DNA of 64,000 nucleotides from Flavobacterium frigoris PS1 (GTDB taxonomy: Bacteria > Bacteroidota > Bacteroidia > Flavobacteriales > Flavobacteriaceae), in contig NZ_AHKF01000010.1 of assembly GCF_000252125.1 (NCBI RefSeq), positions 309,504 to 373,503 on the forward strand, read 5' to 3'. How positions within the stretch are numbered: the stretch's first letter is position 1; the number at the start of each line of letters is the position of its first letter. The position numbers and the translations under genes were made by a program. The notes beneath the pieces are model-generated. The model ran no database searches, was not told where the DNA came from, and saw only the letters and a program-made list of their open reading frames with translations. Below, piece after piece: positions 35,997-44,312 of the stretch.

Positions 35997-36737
35997 TTAT
36001 TTCTTGTCCATTTTTTCTTGAAATGCAAAATAGGCACGTTGTGATGCTTTTTCCTCTGCTTTCTTTTTTGAAGTAGCTCTTGCTTTTGCAATTACTTTGC
36101 CATCGATGCTTAATTTTACTCCAAAAAGGCGTTGACCGTCAATTGCGTTGTCTTCAAAAATATCATAATGAAATATCTTTTTTTCTTTTTGACACCATTC
36201 TATAACCAGACTTTTATAGCTGATTACCTTTCCTTCTAATCGAGAAATGTCAACATAAGGAATGATAACTCTTTTCTGTATGAATTTTTCGCAATAGATA
36301 TAGGTCCTGTCAAGATAAATTGCGCCAATTAAAGATTCAAAAATATTACCGTGTATGTTTTCTCCAAAATGTTGTACAGGAACTTTGCTCTCTATAAACC
36401 GGATAAGGTTTAAGTCTTTTCCCAGTTCATTTAAATGTTCTCTACTTACGATTTTTGAACGCATTTTTGTAAGATAGCCTTCGTCTCCGCGCGGAGCTTC
36501 ACGAAATAGGTATGCCGCAATTACGGAACTTAACATGGCGTCACCTAGAAACTCCAAGCGTTCGTAGTTGATGATGTTTCCTTCTGGATCAACACGGCTG
36601 GAAGAACGATGCGTAAATGCTTTTTTATAGTGATCTAAGTTTTTAGGTGCAAATCCTAAAATTGTTTGCATAGCATCAAAAAAAATCCCGTCTTCTGGAG
36701 AACGGGATTTTGTAAATATTTTTCTTAATCTATTCAT
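35997..36737 (-). CDS. rnc: Ribonuclease III
   Basis: Rnc cleaves double-stranded RNA in rRNA and mRNA processing. The 246-residue protein has the RNase III domain with the signature NYERLEFLGDAMLSSVIAAYLF (catalytic Glu and Asp), the second acidic cluster in HGNIFESLIGAIYLDRTY, and a C-terminal double-stranded-RNA-binding domain (YKSLVIEWCQKEKKIFHYD, ARATSKKKAEEKASQRAYFA). It begins 5 bp after fabF, so they are cotranscribed, as is common in Bacteroidota (acpP-fabF-rnc). Confidence 0.95.
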   Translation of the reverse strand: MNRLRKIFTKSRSPEDGIFFDAMQTILGFAPKNLDHYKKAFTHRSSSRVDPEGNIINYERLEFLGDAMLSSVIAAYLFREAPRGDEGYLTKMRSKIVSREHLNELGKDLNLIRFIESKVPVQHFGENIHGNIFESLIGAIYLDRTYIYCEKFIQKRVIIPYVDISRLEGKVISYKSLVIEWCQKEKKIFHYDIFEDNAIDGQRLFGVKLSIDGKVIAKARATSKKKAEEKASQRAYFAFQEKMDKK

Positions 36738-36742
36738 TTAAA

Positions 36743-37996
36743 TTAGAATTCTAATTTTTTAACCAATACACAAGCATTATGTCCACCAAAACCAAAAGTA
36801 TTACTCATGACCACTTTCATATCTCTTTTTTGAGCTACATTGAATGTGAAGTTAAGTTTTGAATCAATATTTTCATCATCTGTAAAATGATTGATAGTCG
36901 GTGGAACTATTCCGTATTTCATCGATAGAATAGAAGATATAGTTTCAACAGCTCCGGCTGCACCTAGTAAGTGACCGGTCATTGATTTTGTAGAGTTCAA
37001 GTTCATGGTATATGCATGTTCGCCAAAAACGTGTTCAATAGCCTTAGATTCTGCTAAATCCCCAAGAGGAGTAGAGGTACCGTGCATATTCACACCATCA
37101 ACATCTGTTGGTTTTAAACCAGCATCTCTCAAACAGTTCAACATTACGTTTTTTGCACCTAAGCCGTCAGGATGTGGAGCAGTTATGTGATATGCATCAG
37201 CTGACATTCCGCCACCACCAATTTCACAGTATATATTAGCGCCACGTGCAACTGCATGCTCGTATTCTTCAAGAATTAACGCACCAGCACCTTCACCTAG
37301 TACAAATCCATCTCTGTCTTTGTCCATGGGCCTTGAAGCTGTTTTTGGGTCATCGTTTCGTGTTGACAGCGCATGCATAGCATTAAATCCACCCATTCCA
37401 GCAATAGTTACTGCAGCTTCTGATCCACCGGTTACCATAACATCTGCGTGTCCTAAACGGATATAGTTGAATGCGTCAATGATTGCATTTGTAGAAGAGG
37501 CGCAAGCTGAAACAGTTGCGAAGTTAGGACCTCTAAAGCCGTATTTAATTGATATATGGCCACAAGCAATATCCGAAATCATTTTTGGGATAAAGAAAGG
37601 ATTGAATTTTGGAGTACCGTCACCGGCAGAGTAATTCAACATTTCTATTTGAAAAGTTTCTAAACCGCCAATTCCTGATCCCCAAATAACTCCAGCTCTG
37701 TCTTTATCTAGTTTTTCAAAATTGAAACCAGCATCGTTTATCGCTTCTTCAGATGAAACCATGGCATATTGAGCATAACGATCCATTTTTCTAGCTTCTT
37801 TTCTGTCCAAGAAATCTTCGGCGTTAAAGTTTTTTAACTCGCAAGCAAATTTAGTTTTGAACTTTGAAGCGTCAAAATAAGTTATTGGAGCAGCTCCACT
37901 TACGCCGCTGATAAGAGCGTTCCAATATTCCTGAATATTATTTCCAATAGGAGTAAGAGCACCTATACCCGTAACAACAACTCGTCTTAATACCAT
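36743..37996 (-). CDS. fabF: Beta-ketoacyl-ACP synthase II
   Basis: FabF condenses malonyl-ACP with acyl-ACP in fatty-acid elongation. The 417 residues contain the catalytic Cys in VSACASSTNA, His in NMHGTSTPLGD, Lys in LNSTKSMTGHLLGAAG and the second His nearby, plus the C-terminal NTFGFGGHNACVL. acpP lies upstream, but a terminator-like hairpin and 183 bp separate them, so fabF may be transcribed partly from its own promoter. An ACCCATG...CATGGGT hairpin (38008-38080 region) lies in its leader. Confidence 0.96.
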   Translation of the reverse strand: MVLRRVVVTGIGALTPIGNNIQEYWNALISGVSGAAPITYFDASKFKTKFACELKNFNAEDFLDRKEARKMDRYAQYAMVSSEEAINDAGFNFEKLDKDRAGVIWGSGIGGLETFQIEMLNYSAGDGTPKFNPFFIPKMISDIACGHISIKYGFRGPNFATVSACASSTNAIIDAFNYIRLGHADVMVTGGSEAAVTIAGMGGFNAMHALSTRNDDPKTASRPMDKDRDGFVLGEGAGALILEEYEHAVARGANIYCEIGGGGMSADAYHITAPHPDGLGAKNVMLNCLRDAGLKPTDVDGVNMHGTSTPLGDLAESKAIEHVFGEHAYTMNLNSTKSMTGHLLGAAGAVETISSILSMKYGIVPPTINHFTDDENIDSKLNFTFNVAQKRDMKVVMSNTFGFGGHNACVLVKKLEF

Positions 37997-38129
37997 AACT
38001 TCTTTATTTTGTTATCTTTAAACAAATAAAACCCATGCTTTCTTTGCCGTATTTTTATTACAAAAGAGCCATGGGTATTACAATAAATATTTCTTTGATT
38101 GAAAATCAATCTTGAATTTAATTTTTTTT

Positions 38130-38170
38130 AAAAAAATAATAACACCCGCAGGCATGGATGCAGGCGGGTG
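38130..38170 (-). terminator. Terminator-like hairpin after acpP
   Basis: On the minus strand the GC-rich stem CACCCGC/GCGGGTG has an internal GCAT/ATGC and is followed by an interrupted T-run (TTATTATTTTTTT). It would reduce readthrough from acpP into fabF. Confidence 0.7.
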
Positions 38171-38179
38171 CTTAAATTA

Positions 38180-38416
38180 TTATTTTTTAGCTTCTTCGAT
38201 GTAAGAAATAGCTTGACCAACAGTAGCAATGTTTTCTGCTTGATCGTCTGGAATTTGAATGTCAAATTCTTTTTCGAATTCCATAATAAGCTCAACAGTG
38301 TCTAATGAATCAGCCCCTAAATCATTAGTGAAGCTTGCTTCTGTTACAACTTCGTTTTCGTCAACGCCTAATTTGTCTACGATAATCGCTTTTACTCTTG
38401 ATGCAATGTCTGACAT
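38180..38416 (-). CDS. acpP: Acyl carrier protein
   Basis: The 78-residue acidic helical protein carries the growing acyl chain in fatty-acid synthesis. The phosphopantetheine attachment Ser is in [15 protein letters not shown], preceded by [10 protein letters not shown]. It is followed by a terminator-like hairpin and then fabF, its partner enzyme. An exact promoter box lies 29 nt upstream of the ATG, divergent from purN. Confidence 0.97.
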   Translation of the reverse strand: MSDIASRVKAIIVDKLGVDENEVVTEASFTNDLGADSLDTVELIMEFEKEFDIQIPDDQAENIATVGQAISYIEEAKK

Positions 38417-38445
38417 AATCTTTAATTTTAGAATTTAATTGATGG

Positions 38446-38453
38446 CAAAAATA
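38446..38453 (-). promoter_or_regulatory. Putative -7 box of acpP
   Basis: The minus strand reads TATTTTTG, an exact TAnnTTTG match. Confidence 0.65.
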
Positions 38454-38591
38454 AAAAACTTTATTTTAAAACAACGAATAAGTTGATAAATGTGTCATCT
38501 AAATTAAAAAATAATTTTCAACAAAGACTTGCTAATGTTATTTAATTTGAGTTTTTATTCCTTTTTTTGCGTAATATAAATTGGGTAAATC

Positions 38592-39164
38592 ATGAAAAAA
38601 ATAGTCGTTTTTGCTTCCGGATCGGGTACAAATGCTGAAAATATCATAAAGCATTTTGCTTCAAATGAAATGGTAACAGTGGAGGCTGTTTTTACAAACA
38701 ATCCAAATGCTAAAGTTATTGAGAGAGCCAAAAATAATGGAGTTCCTGCTGAAGTTTTTTCTAAATCTGAATTAATTGAAAGTATAGTACTACAAAAAAT
38801 AAATATAATTCAGCCGGATTTAATTGTTCTCGCGGGCTTTTTATTAAAATTCCCTGAAAATATTATTGCTGCTTATCCCAACAAAATAATAAATATCCAC
38901 CCAGCATTATTGCCTAAATATGGCGGTAAAGGGATGTATGGTATGAATGTTCACAAAGCAATTGTGGATAACAAAGAAGTGGAAACTGGAATTACTATTC
39001 ATTATGTTAATGAAGATTATGACGAAGGGGGAATAATATTTCAAAAGAAAGTTACGGTTTTAGGAACAGATACGCCGGAAGTGGTTGCCGAAAAAATACA
39101 CGATCTAGAACAAAGATATTTCCCAGGAGTTATTGAAAAATTGTTAACTGATAATTCAAAATAG
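38592..39164 (+). CDS. purN: Phosphoribosylglycinamide formyltransferase
   Basis: PurN transfers a formyl group from 10-formyl-THF to GAR in purine synthesis. The 190-residue protein has the substrate-binding start KKIVVFASGSGTNAENI, the catalytic Asn/His in NIHPALLPKYGGKGMYG and the Asp in NEDYDEGGIIFQ. The stop codon overlaps the GTG start of rnhA by one base. purF, another purine gene, lies 1.6 kb further along the same strand. Confidence 0.95.
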   Translation: MKKIVVFASGSGTNAENIIKHFASNEMVTVEAVFTNNPNAKVIERAKNNGVPAEVFSKSELIESIVLQKINIIQPDLIVLAGFLLKFPENIIAAYPNKIINIHPALLPKYGGKGMYGMNVHKAIVDNKEVETGITIHYVNEDYDEGGIIFQKKVTVLGTDTPEVVAEKIHDLEQRYFPGVIEKLLTDNSK

Positions 39165-39652
39165 TGAAAAGTTACGACGTACATATTTATACTGATGGAG
39201 CTGCTAAGGGAAATCCAGGAAAAGGAGGCTATGGCGTAGTTATGGAAACGGTTGTAGATGGCAAGTCCTTTAGAAAAGAGTTTTACGAAGGATTCCGCCT
39301 TACCACCAATAATAGAATGGAATTATTGGCCGTGATTGTAGGTTTAGAAAAATTAAAAAATTTAAATACAAGGGTTCTTGTAGTTTCTGATTCTAAGTAC
39401 GTGGTGGATTCAGTTGAAAAAAAATGGGTTTTAGGATGGGAGAAAAAGGGTTTTGTTGATCGGAAAAATTCGGATTTATGGAAACGTTTTTTGGTTATTT
39501 ATCGAAAGCACAAAGTCGACTTCAAATGGATAAAAGGACACAACAATCATATGCAAAATGAAAGGTGTGACGAATTAGCAGTTATGGCTTCGATGCAGAA
39601 GGCACTTGGCGTTGATGAGTTTTATGAAAAAGAGGTTGGTAAGTTGCTGTAA
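39164..39652 (+). CDS. rnhA: Ribonuclease HI
   Basis: RnhA degrades the RNA of RNA-DNA hybrids. The 162 residues hold the catalytic acidic residues in IYTDGAAKGNPGKGGYG, NNRMELLAVIVGL and VVSDSKYVVDS, plus KGHNNHMQNERCDELAV with the His and last Asp. The start is GTG at 39164, sharing a base with the purN stop (TAGTG), which implies translational coupling. No alternative start keeps the first catalytic Asp as well. Confidence 0.93.
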   Translation: MKSYDVHIYTDGAAKGNPGKGGYGVVMETVVDGKSFRKEFYEGFRLTTNNRMELLAVIVGLEKLKNLNTRVLVVSDSKYVVDSVEKKWVLGWEKKGFVDRKNSDLWKRFLVIYRKHKVDFKWIKGHNNHMQNERCDELAVMASMQKALGVDEFYEKEVGKLL

Positions 39653-39726
39653 GTACTTAATATAAAGGATTATAAATTGGCAAAACTTTACAATTGTTAG
39701 TCTTTGCAATTTTATACTTTATAAAC

Positions 39727-39734
39727 TATCTTTG
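39727..39734 (+). promoter_or_regulatory. Promoter of the PfkB kinase gene
   Basis: The -7 box TATCTTTG is exact, and a -33 TTTG at 39703-39706 is 20 nt upstream, a full Bacteroidota-type promoter. Confidence 0.7.
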
Positions 39735-39758
39735 CACCTTAATTCGAATCTCAAATAA

Positions 39759-40682
39759 ATGAACAAATTATTGATTGTTGGAACAGTTGCTTTCGACGCC
39801 ATTGAAACTCCTTTTGGCAAAACAGATAAAATTTTAGGTGGTGCAGGAACATACATCGGTTTGTCCGCCTCTTTTTTTAATTTACAATCGGCTATAGTTT
39901 CTGTAGTTGGAGATGATTTTCCACAAGAACATTTAGATTTGTTAACTGAAAGAAATATTGATATTTCTGGTTTAGAAGTAGTTAAGGGTGGAAAAACGTT
40001 CTTTTGGAGCGGTCGATACCATAATGACTTAAATAGTAGAGACACTCTTGATACACAATTGAATGTTTTGGCTGATTTCCAGCCTAAAGTACCTGAGAAT
40101 TATAAAAATGCTGATGTGGTTATGCTAGGAAACTTGCACCCGCTAGTTCAAAGTAGTGTTTTGGACCAAATGGAAACGAAGCCAAAGTTAGTAGTTTTGG
40201 ATACGATGAATTTTTGGATGGATTGCGCTTTACCAGAATTATTAGAAGTAATAAAACGTGTTGACGTTATAACCATCAATGATGAAGAGGCGAGACAGCT
40301 TTCTGGAGAATATTCTTTAGTGAAGGCTGCCGCAAAAATTCAAGCTATGGGACCGGAATATGTAGTGATTAAAAAGGGTGAGCATGGTGCGCTTTTGTTT
40401 CATGATAAAGAAGTGTTTTTTGCTCCAGCATTACCGTTAGAGGAAGTATTTGACCCAACGGGTGCAGGCGACACTTTTGCAGGCGGATTTGCAGGTTTCA
40501 TAACTCAAAGCGAAAATGTTTCATTCGAAAACATGAAAAATGCGATTATATACGGTTCTAATCTAGCCTCATTTTGTGTGGAGAAATTTGGGACAGAAAG
40601 AATGGTGGATTTAAATAAAGACGAAGTTATGTTAAGATTGAAACAATTCAAGTCTTTGACACAATTCGAAATAGCATTGTAA
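39759..40682 (+). CDS. PfkB family carbohydrate/nucleoside kinase
   Basis: The 307-residue kinase has the N-terminal glycine-rich substrate region (FGKTDKILGGAGTYIGLSAS) and the C-terminal PfkB signature DPTGAGDTFAGGFAGF with the catalytic Asp. KKGEHGALLF precedes it. The substrate could be a sugar or a nucleoside such as adenosine or inosine; the location between purN-rnhA and purF favours a purine-related one only weakly. It has its own promoter and a terminator. Confidence 0.9.
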   Translation: MNKLLIVGTVAFDAIETPFGKTDKILGGAGTYIGLSASFFNLQSAIVSVVGDDFPQEHLDLLTERNIDISGLEVVKGGKTFFWSGRYHNDLNSRDTLDTQLNVLADFQPKVPENYKNADVVMLGNLHPLVQSSVLDQMETKPKLVVLDTMNFWMDCALPELLEVIKRVDVITINDEEARQLSGEYSLVKAAAKIQAMGPEYVVIKKGEHGALLFHDKEVFFAPALPLEEVFDPTGAGDTFAGGFAGFITQSENVSFENMKNAIIYGSNLASFCVEKFGTERMVDLNKDEVMLRLKQFKSLTQFEIAL

Positions 40683-40689
40683 TGCCATG

Positions 40690-40713
40690 AAACCTCGGAA
40701 ACGGGGTTTTTTT
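40690..40713 (+). terminator. Intrinsic terminator after PfkB kinase gene
   Basis: A short stem of AAACC with GGTTT, extended by CC/GG pairs with an irregular loop, is followed by seven T residues. Confidence 0.7.
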
Positions 40714-40803
40714 AATTTATATTTAGTAGGGACTAAAATAGAGTTTCCTTTTTATTTGTAAGAATTTATTATTAGAAACAACAACACAACAAATAACTAC
40801 ACG

Positions 40804-42702
40804 ATGAGCGATGCGTTACAACATGAATGTGGAATAGCCTTAGTTAGACTTCTTAAACCGCTTGAATTTTACAAAGAGAAGTATGGAACTGCTTTCTACG
40901 GGATACAAAAAATGTATCTCCTTATGGAAAAGCAACACAATCGCGGACAAGATGGTGCTGGATTCGCAAGTATAAAATTAGATATGGAGCCGGGAGAGCG
41001 TTATATAAGTAGAGTGCGTTCTAATCACGCTCAACCTATTCAAGATGTTTTTGCGCAAATAAATGACAGAATAAACGAAGAGATGGCTTCTCATCCTGAG
41101 TATGCCGATAATGTGCCTCTTCAAAAGGAAAAGCTGCCTTATTTAGGGGAACTTTTTTTGGGGCATGTTCGCTATGGTACTTTTGGAAAGAATAGTATTG
41201 AAAGCGTTCATCCTTTTTTACGTCAGAACAATTGGATGCACAGAAATCTAATTTTGGCTGGAAATTTCAATATGACTAACGTAAAAGAGCTTTTTCAAAG
41301 CTTGGTGGAGTTAGGTCAACATCCGAAAGAAATGGCTGATACTGTTACCGTAATGGAGAAAATAGGACATTTCCTTGATGATGAAGTTACAGATTTGTAT
41401 CAAGAGTGCAAAAACAATGGCTTGACCAAAAGAGAGGCTTCGCCAGTAATTGCAGAGAAACTAGATGTTGCAAAAATTTTGACACGAGCTTCTAAGAATT
41501 TAGATGGAGGTTATGCCATGGCAGGACTTCTTGGTCATGGTGATGCTTTTGTTTTTAGAGATCCAGCAGGGATTCGCCCAGCCTACTTCTATCAAGATGA
41601 TGAAGTGGTCGTGGTAGCTTCAGAGAGACCAGTAATTCAGACCGTATTTAATGTTGCTTTTGAAAAAGTACAGGAAATTGAGCCAGGTAATGCGTTGATA
41701 ATTAAGAAAAATGGAACCGTTTCGATGCAAGAAATTCTTACACCAACGGTTAAAAAAGCGTGTTCGTTTGAGAGAATTTATTTTTCTAGAGGAAGTGATG
41801 CTGAAATATACCAAGAGAGAAAAAATTTAGGAAGATTGATTCTGCCTGCTGTTTTGGGAGCTATTGATGAAGATACTGATAACACTGTTTTTTCATATAT
41901 TCCTAATACTGCAGAGACATCCTTCTACGGATTGGTTGAAGCAGCACAAGATTTTTTGAACCAAAGGAAAAACAATTTCATTCTTAAAAATAGAAGTAAA
42001 TTAACTAAGGAATCTTTGCAGGAACTTTTAGCAGTAAAAATACGAACTGAGAAAGTAGCTATTAAAGATGCTAAACTTAGAACGTTTATTACTGAAGACA
42101 GTAGCCGCGATGATTTAGTAGCCCATGTTTATGATGTTACTTATGGTGTAATAAAACCAACAGATAATTTAGTGATCATTGATGATAGTATCGTGAGAGG
42201 GACTACCTTGAAAATGAGTATTATCAAAATGATGGATCGTTTGAATCCAAAAAGAATTGTTGTTGTTTCCTCGGCGCCTCAAATACGTTACCCTGATTGT
42301 TATGGAATTGACATGGCAAAATTAGAAGGTTTAGTGGCTTTTAAAGCTGCATTGGAATTGTTAAAAGAAAGAAATTTGTATCATATTGTCGATGAAGTTT
42401 ATGCTAAATGTAAAGCACAAGAAAACTTCAAAGATTCTGAGGTGGTGAATTACGTTACTGCAATTTATGAACCTTTCCAACCTCAAGAGGTTTCTGATAA
42501 GATAGCTCAAATGTTGAGTTCTCCTGAAATAAAAGCCGAAGTAAAAATTATATTTCAAACGGTAGAAGATTTGCATATCGCTTGTCCGAAAAATTTGGGG
42601 GATTGGTACTTTACTGGTGATTACCCTACTCCAGGTGGTAATAGAGTTGTGAATCGTGCATTTATGAATTTTTATGAAGGGAAAGATGCGAGAGCATATT
42701 AG
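40804..42702 (+). CDS. purF: Amidophosphoribosyltransferase, long Bacteroidota form
   Basis: PurF makes 5-phosphoribosylamine from PRPP and glutamine, the first step of purine synthesis. The nucleophilic Cys9 lies in LQHECGIALVRLL after an eight-residue leader that would have to be removed, as in other PurF proteins with propeptides. The glutaminase domain includes EKQHNRGQDGAGF and LGHVRYGTFG; the PRPP loop is VIIDDSIVRGTTLK. At 632 residues it is more than 100 longer than typical PurF, with extra segments in the glutaminase domain and a C-terminal extension of ~100 residues. This long form is usual in the group. Confidence 0.92.
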   Translation: MSDALQHECGIALVRLLKPLEFYKEKYGTAFYGIQKMYLLMEKQHNRGQDGAGFASIKLDMEPGERYISRVRSNHAQPIQDVFAQINDRINEEMASHPEYADNVPLQKEKLPYLGELFLGHVRYGTFGKNSIESVHPFLRQNNWMHRNLILAGNFNMTNVKELFQSLVELGQHPKEMADTVTVMEKIGHFLDDEVTDLYQECKNNGLTKREASPVIAEKLDVAKILTRASKNLDGGYAMAGLLGHGDAFVFRDPAGIRPAYFYQDDEVVVVASERPVIQTVFNVAFEKVQEIEPGNALIIKKNGTVSMQEILTPTVKKACSFERIYFSRGSDAEIYQERKNLGRLILPAVLGAIDEDTDNTVFSYIPNTAETSFYGLVEAAQDFLNQRKNNFILKNRSKLTKESLQELLAVKIRTEKVAIKDAKLRTFITEDSSRDDLVAHVYDVTYGVIKPTDNLVIIDDSIVRGTTLKMSIIKMMDRLNPKRIVVVSSAPQIRYPDCYGIDMAKLEGLVAFKAALELLKERNLYHIVDEVYAKCKAQENFKDSEVVNYVTAIYEPFQPQEVSDKIAQMLSSPEIKAEVKIIFQTVEDLHIACPKNLGDWYFTGDYPTPGGNRVVNRAFMNFYEGKDARAY

Positions 42703-42755
42703 AAATTTTCGAATGTTGCAATTGAACGACTTTATGAGCTGTTCATCTAAAATAT

Positions 42756-42786
42756 TTGTATAGAATATACATCTACCATAACTTTG
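42756..42786 (+). promoter_or_regulatory. Promoter of small RNA copy 1
   Basis: TTG at 42756-42758, then 20 nt, then the exact -7 box TAACTTTG at 42779-42786. The conserved RNA block starts on the fifth base after the box. Confidence 0.65.
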
Positions 42787-42790
42787 GAAG

Positions 42791-42861
42791 ACCATAAAAT
42801 TAGTAGGTTAAGTTTATGGTAGATTTGGGGCAAAAAAGGTGGAAGAGATTCCACCTTTTTT
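42791..42861 (+). ncRNA. Putative small RNA, copy 1
   Basis: A 71-nt unit begins with an 8-bp hairpin (ACCATAAA/TTTATGGT, 14-nt loop ATTAGTAGGTTAAG), continues through a G-rich linker (AGATTTGGGGC) and ends in an intrinsic terminator (AAAAAAGGTGGAA, loop, TTCCACCTTTTTT). Copy 2 is identical for the first 48 nt, and the terminator stem shows a compensatory pair change. A short frame (MVDLGQKRW...) runs through both copies but overlaps the terminator. I do not recognise the family. Confidence 0.65.
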
Positions 42862-42883
42862 ATTTTACCTAATTTTAGACTTT

Positions 42884-42931
42884 AAAAAAGACTTATGAAG
42901 TTGGACTAGTCCAACTTCATAAGTCTTTTTT
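42884..42931. repeat. Perfect 48-bp palindrome
   Basis: The sequence from AAAAAAGACTTATGAAG to its exact complement has no spacer; its centre is GGACTAGTCC. The A-run and T-run flanks mean it could stop transcription from both sides. It sits between the two RNA copies. Confidence 0.8.
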
Positions 42932-43126
42932 AATTAGTAATTAATGAAGCTTTAAAGAGTGCATCCCGGAGTTTGTTAGTCTATATAAGTTGATCGGGTT
43001 GTTTTAAATTGAAGGAAAAAACATATATTTATTTGTTATGCAGTGTGTTGTGTTTTAAAAATCGAGTAATTTATCGACTTTTGAGGTTAGTTGTCTAATA
43101 AATTATTTTTAAGCTAATAAGCTTCT

Positions 43127-43134
43127 TATCTTTG
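43127..43134 (+). promoter_or_regulatory. Putative -7 box of small RNA copy 2
   Basis: TATCTTTG is an exact match, placed 4 nt before the conserved ACCATAAA start, as in copy 1. Confidence 0.6.
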
Positions 43135-43138
43135 AATC

Positions 43139-43209
43139 ACCATAAAATTAGTAGGTTAAGTTTATGGTAGATTTGGGGCAAAAAAGATGGGAGAAATTCC
43201 ATCTTTTTT
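43139..43209 (+). ncRNA. Putative small RNA, copy 2
   Basis: A 71-nt unit of the same length and layout as copy 1, 348 bp downstream. The first 48 nt are identical. In the terminator stem G-C becomes A-T by paired changes, and one A-T becomes a G-T wobble, so base pairing is preserved. Confidence 0.65.
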
Positions 43210-43311
43210 ATTGGAATAAAGTCAAGTATAGAGAGAAGGTGAATAAGCGAAGTGTTTATTATTCTTTTTTATTTGAATTAGCACTATAAAGGACTGAAAA
43301 GGAGTAGGCAT

Positions 43312-43354
43312 AAAAAAAATAGACAAATCAACTTTTCAGTCAATTTGTCTATTC
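43312..43354 (-). terminator. Intrinsic terminator of sod
   Basis: The stem AATAGACAAAT/ATTTGTCTATT has a long loop and is followed on the minus strand by a T-run. Confidence 0.8.
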
Positions 43355-43389
43355 TCCATGTTCTTTAATCGATGTTTTTCTAAAAAAAA

Positions 43390-43998
43390 CTATTTCTCAG
43401 AAGCATATCTTCTAGAAACTTCAGTCCAATTGATTACACTGAAAAAAGCTTCAATATAATCTGGTCTTCTGTTTTGATAATGCAGATAATAAGCATGTTC
43501 CCAAACGTCCATACCTAAAATTGGAGTTCCGCCACAACCGATTCCCGGCATTAATGGATTATCCTGATTTGGTGTTCCACAAACATCTAATTTTCCACCT
43601 GGATGAACGCAAAGCCAAGCCCATCCTGAGCCAAATTGCGTTGCTCCTGCTTTACTGAATTTAGCTTTAAATTCTTCAAAAGATCCAAAAGCACTCTCAA
43701 TTGCAGTTAACAAATCTCCAGTTGGAAGTCCACCTCCATTAGGAGTCATAACAGTCCAGAATAGATTGTGATTGTAAAATCCACCACCATTGTTTCTAAC
43801 AGCAGTATTTTTCATGTCTAGGTTAAGTAGAATATTGTCTATTGTTTTACCTTCCATGTCAGTACCAGCGGTAGCTGCATTAAGGTTGGTAGTATATGCA
43901 TTATGATGCTTTGTGTGATGAATTTCCATCGTGCGTGCATCAATATAAGGTTCTAATGCGTCATACGCATAAGGTAATTGAGGTAGTTCAAAAGCCAT
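43390..43998 (-). CDS. sod: Superoxide dismutase (Fe/Mn family)
   Basis: The 202-residue protein dismutates superoxide. Metal ligands are visible: His in [12 protein letters not shown], His in [11 protein letters not shown], and Asp and His in [15 protein letters not shown]. Fe or Mn specificity cannot be firmly read, although [11 protein letters not shown] with a Gly-rich stretch suits either. There is no signal peptide, so it acts in the cytosol. It has an upstream promoter box and its own terminator. Confidence 0.95.
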   Translation of the reverse strand: MAFELPQLPYAYDALEPYIDARTMEIHHTKHHNAYTTNLNAATAGTDMEGKTIDNILLNLDMKNTAVRNNGGGFYNHNLFWTVMTPNGGGLPTGDLLTAIESAFGSFEEFKAKFSKAGATQFGSGWAWLCVHPGGKLDVCGTPNQDNPLMPGIGCGGTPILGMDVWEHAYYLHYQNRRPDYIEAFFSVINWTEVSRRYASEK

Positions 43999-44312
43999 GA
44001 TATATTTGTTTAATGATTTATAAATATTTATTCAAATTTAAACATTTAAGTTTGGAATTCGAAATTCTATTTCGTTATAATTTCATTAATTAAATTGATA
44101 GTGTAATTATGTATGACTTAAATTTGCTTTTTATACAAATAAAATCATGTGTTATGGATTATCAAAAAGAGGACGAATTATGCCTTTGGCTCTTTTAAGG
44201 CGATGGGTTTAATTTAGTCTTCGGGCAGAAAAACAATGTGTTTTAAACGCCGTGAAATGGATGTACATTCCATGAGCAATTATTTTGGACGATTCAATTT
44301 AATGAAGTGATT
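43999..44312. other. Intergenic region between comF and sod
   Basis: It contains the sod promoter box near the sod end and an otherwise unremarkable AT-rich sequence. I find no ORF and no strong terminator for comF. Confidence 0.5.
44033..44040 (-). promoter_or_regulatory. Putative -7 box of sod
   Basis: The minus strand reads TAAATTTG, an exact TAnnTTTG match, 34 nt before the ATG. Confidence 0.55.

Larger units (their letters stand above)
42703..43389. other. Intergenic region between purF and sod
   Basis: The region holds two paralogous small-RNA units (42791-42861 and 43139-43209), a perfect 48-bp palindrome between them (42884-42931), and the terminator of the convergent sod gene (43312-43354). 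I find no protein gene. Confidence 0.7.

Noticed and set aside
42361..42795. 144-residue minus-strand frame at the end of purF
   Set aside because: It overlaps purF and runs over the promoter of the small RNA copy 1; its composition is that of a shadow frame.
42819..42861. Short peptide frame MVDLGQKRW... shared by both small RNA copies
   Set aside because: The frame runs into the terminator hairpin, the changes there are explained by base pairing, and no stop precedes the transcript end.
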